6,782 nt of DNA from positions 1-6,782 of the forward strand of contig JAHCKJ010000118.1 of NCBI GenBank assembly GCA_026125835.1. The letters are read 5' to 3'. Source of the stretch: Sphingopyxis sp. (GTDB lineage Bacteria; Pseudomonadota; Alphaproteobacteria; Sphingomonadales; Sphingomonadaceae). The translations under genes and the position numbers were made by a program. Below are positions 5,892 through 6,782 of this stretch, one piece after another (position 1 is the stretch's first letter; the number at the start of each line of letters is the position of its first letter). The notes under the pieces are model-generated. The model did not search any database, was not told the origin of the DNA, and saw only the letters and a program-made list of their open reading frames with translations.

Positions 5892-6091
5892 CAACCGCCT
5901 CCTACAAAATGGACAATTTCCAGCGCATCACCCTCGGCGAGCGCCACATCCGCCAGCGTCGAGCGCGGCACGATCTCGCGGTTCCGCTCGACCGCCACCT
6001 TTTTGACGTCGAGGCCTAGCGCCGCAACAAGGTCGGCGATGCTGCCTTCGCGCACCTGCCGCGCTTCGCCGTTGAGGATGACCGAGATCAC
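5888..6091 (-). CDS. thiS: Sulfur carrier protein ThiS with a C-terminal Gly-Gly-Gly-Cys
   Basis: A ubiquitin-like sulfur carrier for thiamine thiazole synthesis. ThiF-type enzymes adenylate its terminal glycine, which then becomes a thiocarboxylate used by ThiG. The GTG at 6091 gives 67 residues, the usual size, beginning MISVILNGEARQV. The frame extends 18 codons further to an ATG at 6145, but that adds residues foreign to the family and runs into the aroQ upstream region. A weak AAGG lies nine bases before the GTG. Conserved parts are the first beta strand with LNG (6-8), VAVERNREIVPRS (32-44) and GDALEIVHFVGG (54-65). Oddly, the chain ends VGGGC: Cys67 follows the glycines, whereas active ThiS needs a free terminal Gly-Gly. 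The last codons GTA GGA GGC also contain the thiG ribosome binding site. No TPP riboswitch was recognised upstream. Confidence 0.92.
   Translation of the reverse strand: MISVILNGEARQVREGSIADLVAALGLDVKKVAVERNREIVPRSTLADVALAEGDALEIVHFVGGGC
5898..5903 (-). promoter_or_regulatory. thiG ribosome binding site inside the thiS glycine codons
   Basis: AGGAGG on the minus strand is a perfect anti-16S match formed by the thiS codons GTA GGA GGC that encode Val-Gly-Gly. It is 6 bases from the TTG at 5891 and 3 from the TTG at 5894, so it favours the former as the thiG start. It implies that translation of the thiS tail and initiation of thiG compete or are coupled. Confidence 0.8.
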
Positions 6092-6107
6092 GAAAACCAG
6101 CCTTGCT

Positions 6108-6135
6108 TTGCCTTTTGCCGAGCAGCCCATATAGG
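6108..6135 (+). promoter_or_regulatory. Possible sigma-70-like promoter for aroQ
   Basis: TTGCCT (6108-6113), a 16-base gap and TATAGG (6130-6135) lie 36 bases before the aroQ TTG. The match is modest and GC-rich alphaproteobacterial promoters are poorly predictable, so confidence is low. It overlaps the candidate thiS promoter on the other strand. Confidence 0.28.
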
Positions 6136-6155
6136 AGGAGCGCACCTCGCCGCAA
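6128..6155 (-). promoter_or_regulatory. Possible sigma-70-like promoter for thiS-thiG
   Basis: On the minus strand TTGCGG (6155-6150), a 16-base gap and TATATG (6133-6128) lie 36 bases before the GTG of thiS. Its -10 shares the TATA core with the candidate aroQ promoter, so the two could not be occupied at once. The match is weak and inferred. Confidence 0.25.
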
Positions 6156-6171
6156 CCGAAAGGCCGCGTAT

Positions 6172-6612
6172 TTGACCGACAAGCCGACCGTCTATGTGCT
6201 CTCCGGCCCGAACCTCAACCTGCTCGGCACGCGCGAGCCCGAAATCTACGGCCATGACACGCTGAACGACATCCATGCGCGGCTGGAGGCGCAGGCGGCC
6301 GAGCTCGGCCTGCGGCTCGAATGCCGCCAGACCAATCATGAGGGCGTACTGATCGACTGGCTGCACGAGGCCTATATTTCCGGCGCCAAGGCGGTACTGC
6401 TCAATGCGGGCGGCTATACCCACACATCGATCGCGATCCACGACGCGATCAAGTCGATCAAGGTGCCGGTGATCGAGGTGCATCTGTCGGACCCGATGAG
6501 CCGCGAGCCGTTCCGTCACATCAGCTACGTCGGTATGGCCGCCGCCGCGCATTTTGCAGGCCATGGCGCGAACAGCTATACGCTGGCGCTGGACGCCGCC
6601 GCGCGTCTCTGA
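6172..6612 (+). CDS. aroQ: 3-Dehydroquinate dehydratase, type II
   Basis: Catalyses dehydration of 3-dehydroquinate to 3-dehydroshikimate, step three of the shikimate pathway, in a cytosolic dodecamer. It has 146 residues from the TTG at 6172, the normal type II length. GAAAGG (6158-6163) lies eight bases before this TTG, which starts MTDKPTVYVLSGPNLN. The longer frame from 6103 adds 23 unconserved residues. Signatures are GPNLNLLGTREPEIYG (12-27) with Asn14, Arg21 and the catalytic Tyr26; QTNHEGVLIDWLH (53-65); LNAGGYTHTSIAIHDAI (77-93); and EVHLSDPMSREPF (102-114) with the general acid His104 and substrate-binding Arg111. All key residues are intact. It is followed after 67 bases by accB on the same strand, the aroQ-accB order common in Proteobacteria, and is divergent from thiS. 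Confidence 0.96.
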   Translation: MTDKPTVYVLSGPNLNLLGTREPEIYGHDTLNDIHARLEAQAAELGLRLECRQTNHEGVLIDWLHEAYISGAKAVLLNAGGYTHTSIAIHDAIKSIKVPVIEVHLSDPMSREPFRHISYVGMAAAAHFAGHGANSYTLALDAAARL

Positions 6613-6640
6613 CAAGAGGGCGCATCAAAACGGGGTCAGA

Positions 6641-6658
6641 GCGTCGGCATACCGACGC
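6641..6658 (+). other. Perfect hairpin in the accB leader
   Basis: GCGTCGG (6641-6647) pairs perfectly with CCGACGC (6652-6658) around CATA. It is 28 bases after the aroQ stop and 9 bases before the AGGAAC ribosome binding site of accB. No T-run follows, so it is unlikely to end transcription fully. It may be an RNA stability or processing element, or a translation-modulating structure, between aroQ and accB. Confidence 0.5.
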
Positions 6659-6679
6659 CGCAACAACAGGAACATTCTC

Positions 6680-6782
6680 ATGGGTGACCATAAAGAGCAT
6701 GGCATCAACATCGATCCGGGCTACGTCCGCGCGCTCGCCGAGCTGCTCGACGATACCGGATTGTCCGAAATCGAAGTCGAGG
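6680..6782 (+). CDS. accB: Biotin carboxyl carrier protein of acetyl-CoA carboxylase, N-terminus only
   Basis: The first 34 codons are visible before the window ends. AccB carries the biotin that AccC carboxylates and that the AccA/AccD transferase uses to make malonyl-CoA for fatty acid synthesis. The start reads MGDHKEHGINIDPGYVRALAELL and continues DDTGLSEIEVE. The I-D/x-x-x-V-R-x-L-A-E-L-L-x-x-T-G-L-x-E-I-E-V-E pattern is the well-conserved AccB N-terminal motif. The biotinylated MKM-type domain is off the window. AGGAAC (6668-6673) precedes the ATG at a suitable distance. Position directly downstream of aroQ matches the common aroQ-accB-accC arrangement, so accC is expected next. The partial reading frame is an edge effect. 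Confidence 0.9.
   Translation, partial: MGDHKEHGINIDPGYVRALAELLDDTGLSEIEVE

Noticed and set aside
4794..6134. 446-codon open frame on the plus strand across csbD, thiG and thiS
   Set aside because: It is antisense to three well-recognised genes, is rich in Arg, His, Pro and Gln as expected of a shadow frame in GC-rich DNA, has no ribosome binding site and matches no family.
6092..6145. Longer ThiS starting at ATG 6145
   Set aside because: It adds 18 residues not seen in ThiS proteins. The GTG at 6091 gives the standard length and first beta strand.
6092..6171. TPP riboswitch ahead of thiS-thiG
   Set aside because: None of the conserved CTGAGA or ACCTGATCTGG-type blocks is seen, and the gap is too short for the full fold.

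Overview
The window looks like ordinary chromosome of a GC-rich alphaproteobacterium, most likely a sphingomonad (Sphingopyxis/Sphingomonas type). This rests on the flavour of the ThiG, RarD, lipoprotein and small-membrane-protein sequences, the thiS-thiG and aroQ-accB pairs, TTG/GTG starts, and stress-type promoter candidates. The taxonomic call is inference from the protein sequences; no rRNA or other direct marker is present. No mobile element, tRNA, rRNA, CRISPR array, phage gene or toxin-antitoxin pair was seen.

Layout from the left. Positions 1-908 hold the 3' part of pyrC (dihydroorotase, pyrimidine synthesis), cut by the window edge. It converges on a leftward pair: a 73-residue hydrophobic protein and the RarD-type EamA transporter. 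A divergent intergenic stretch (2108-2287) carries a candidate EcfG-type promoter in front of an exported glycine-zipper protein, followed by a strong hairpin. A rightward pair follows: a RimJ/RimL-type GNAT acetyltransferase and a DUF1330 protein whose start overlaps its stop (ATGA). Next come a terminator-like hairpin and a 249-residue lipoprotein of unknown function. That gene faces csbD across a textbook bidirectional terminator.

The right third is housekeeping. thiS and thiG run leftward as a tightly overlapped pair for the thiazole branch of thiamine synthesis. Divergently, aroQ (type II 3-dehydroquinase, shikimate pathway) is followed by the first 34 codons of accB (biotin carboxyl carrier protein of acetyl-CoA carboxylase).

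No wholly new system is visible. The points that merit a second look are: (i) ThiS ends in Gly-Gly-Gly-Cys rather than the free Gly-Gly needed for thiocarboxylate formation, and the glycine codons also form the thiG ribosome binding site; (ii) two intergenic regions upstream of a csbD gene and a glycine-zipper gene share TGCAAC-N16/17-CGTTT, close to the EcfG general-stress consensus; (iii) the lipoprotein has a five-cysteine pattern and no recognisable family; (iv) several hairpins lie between genes.
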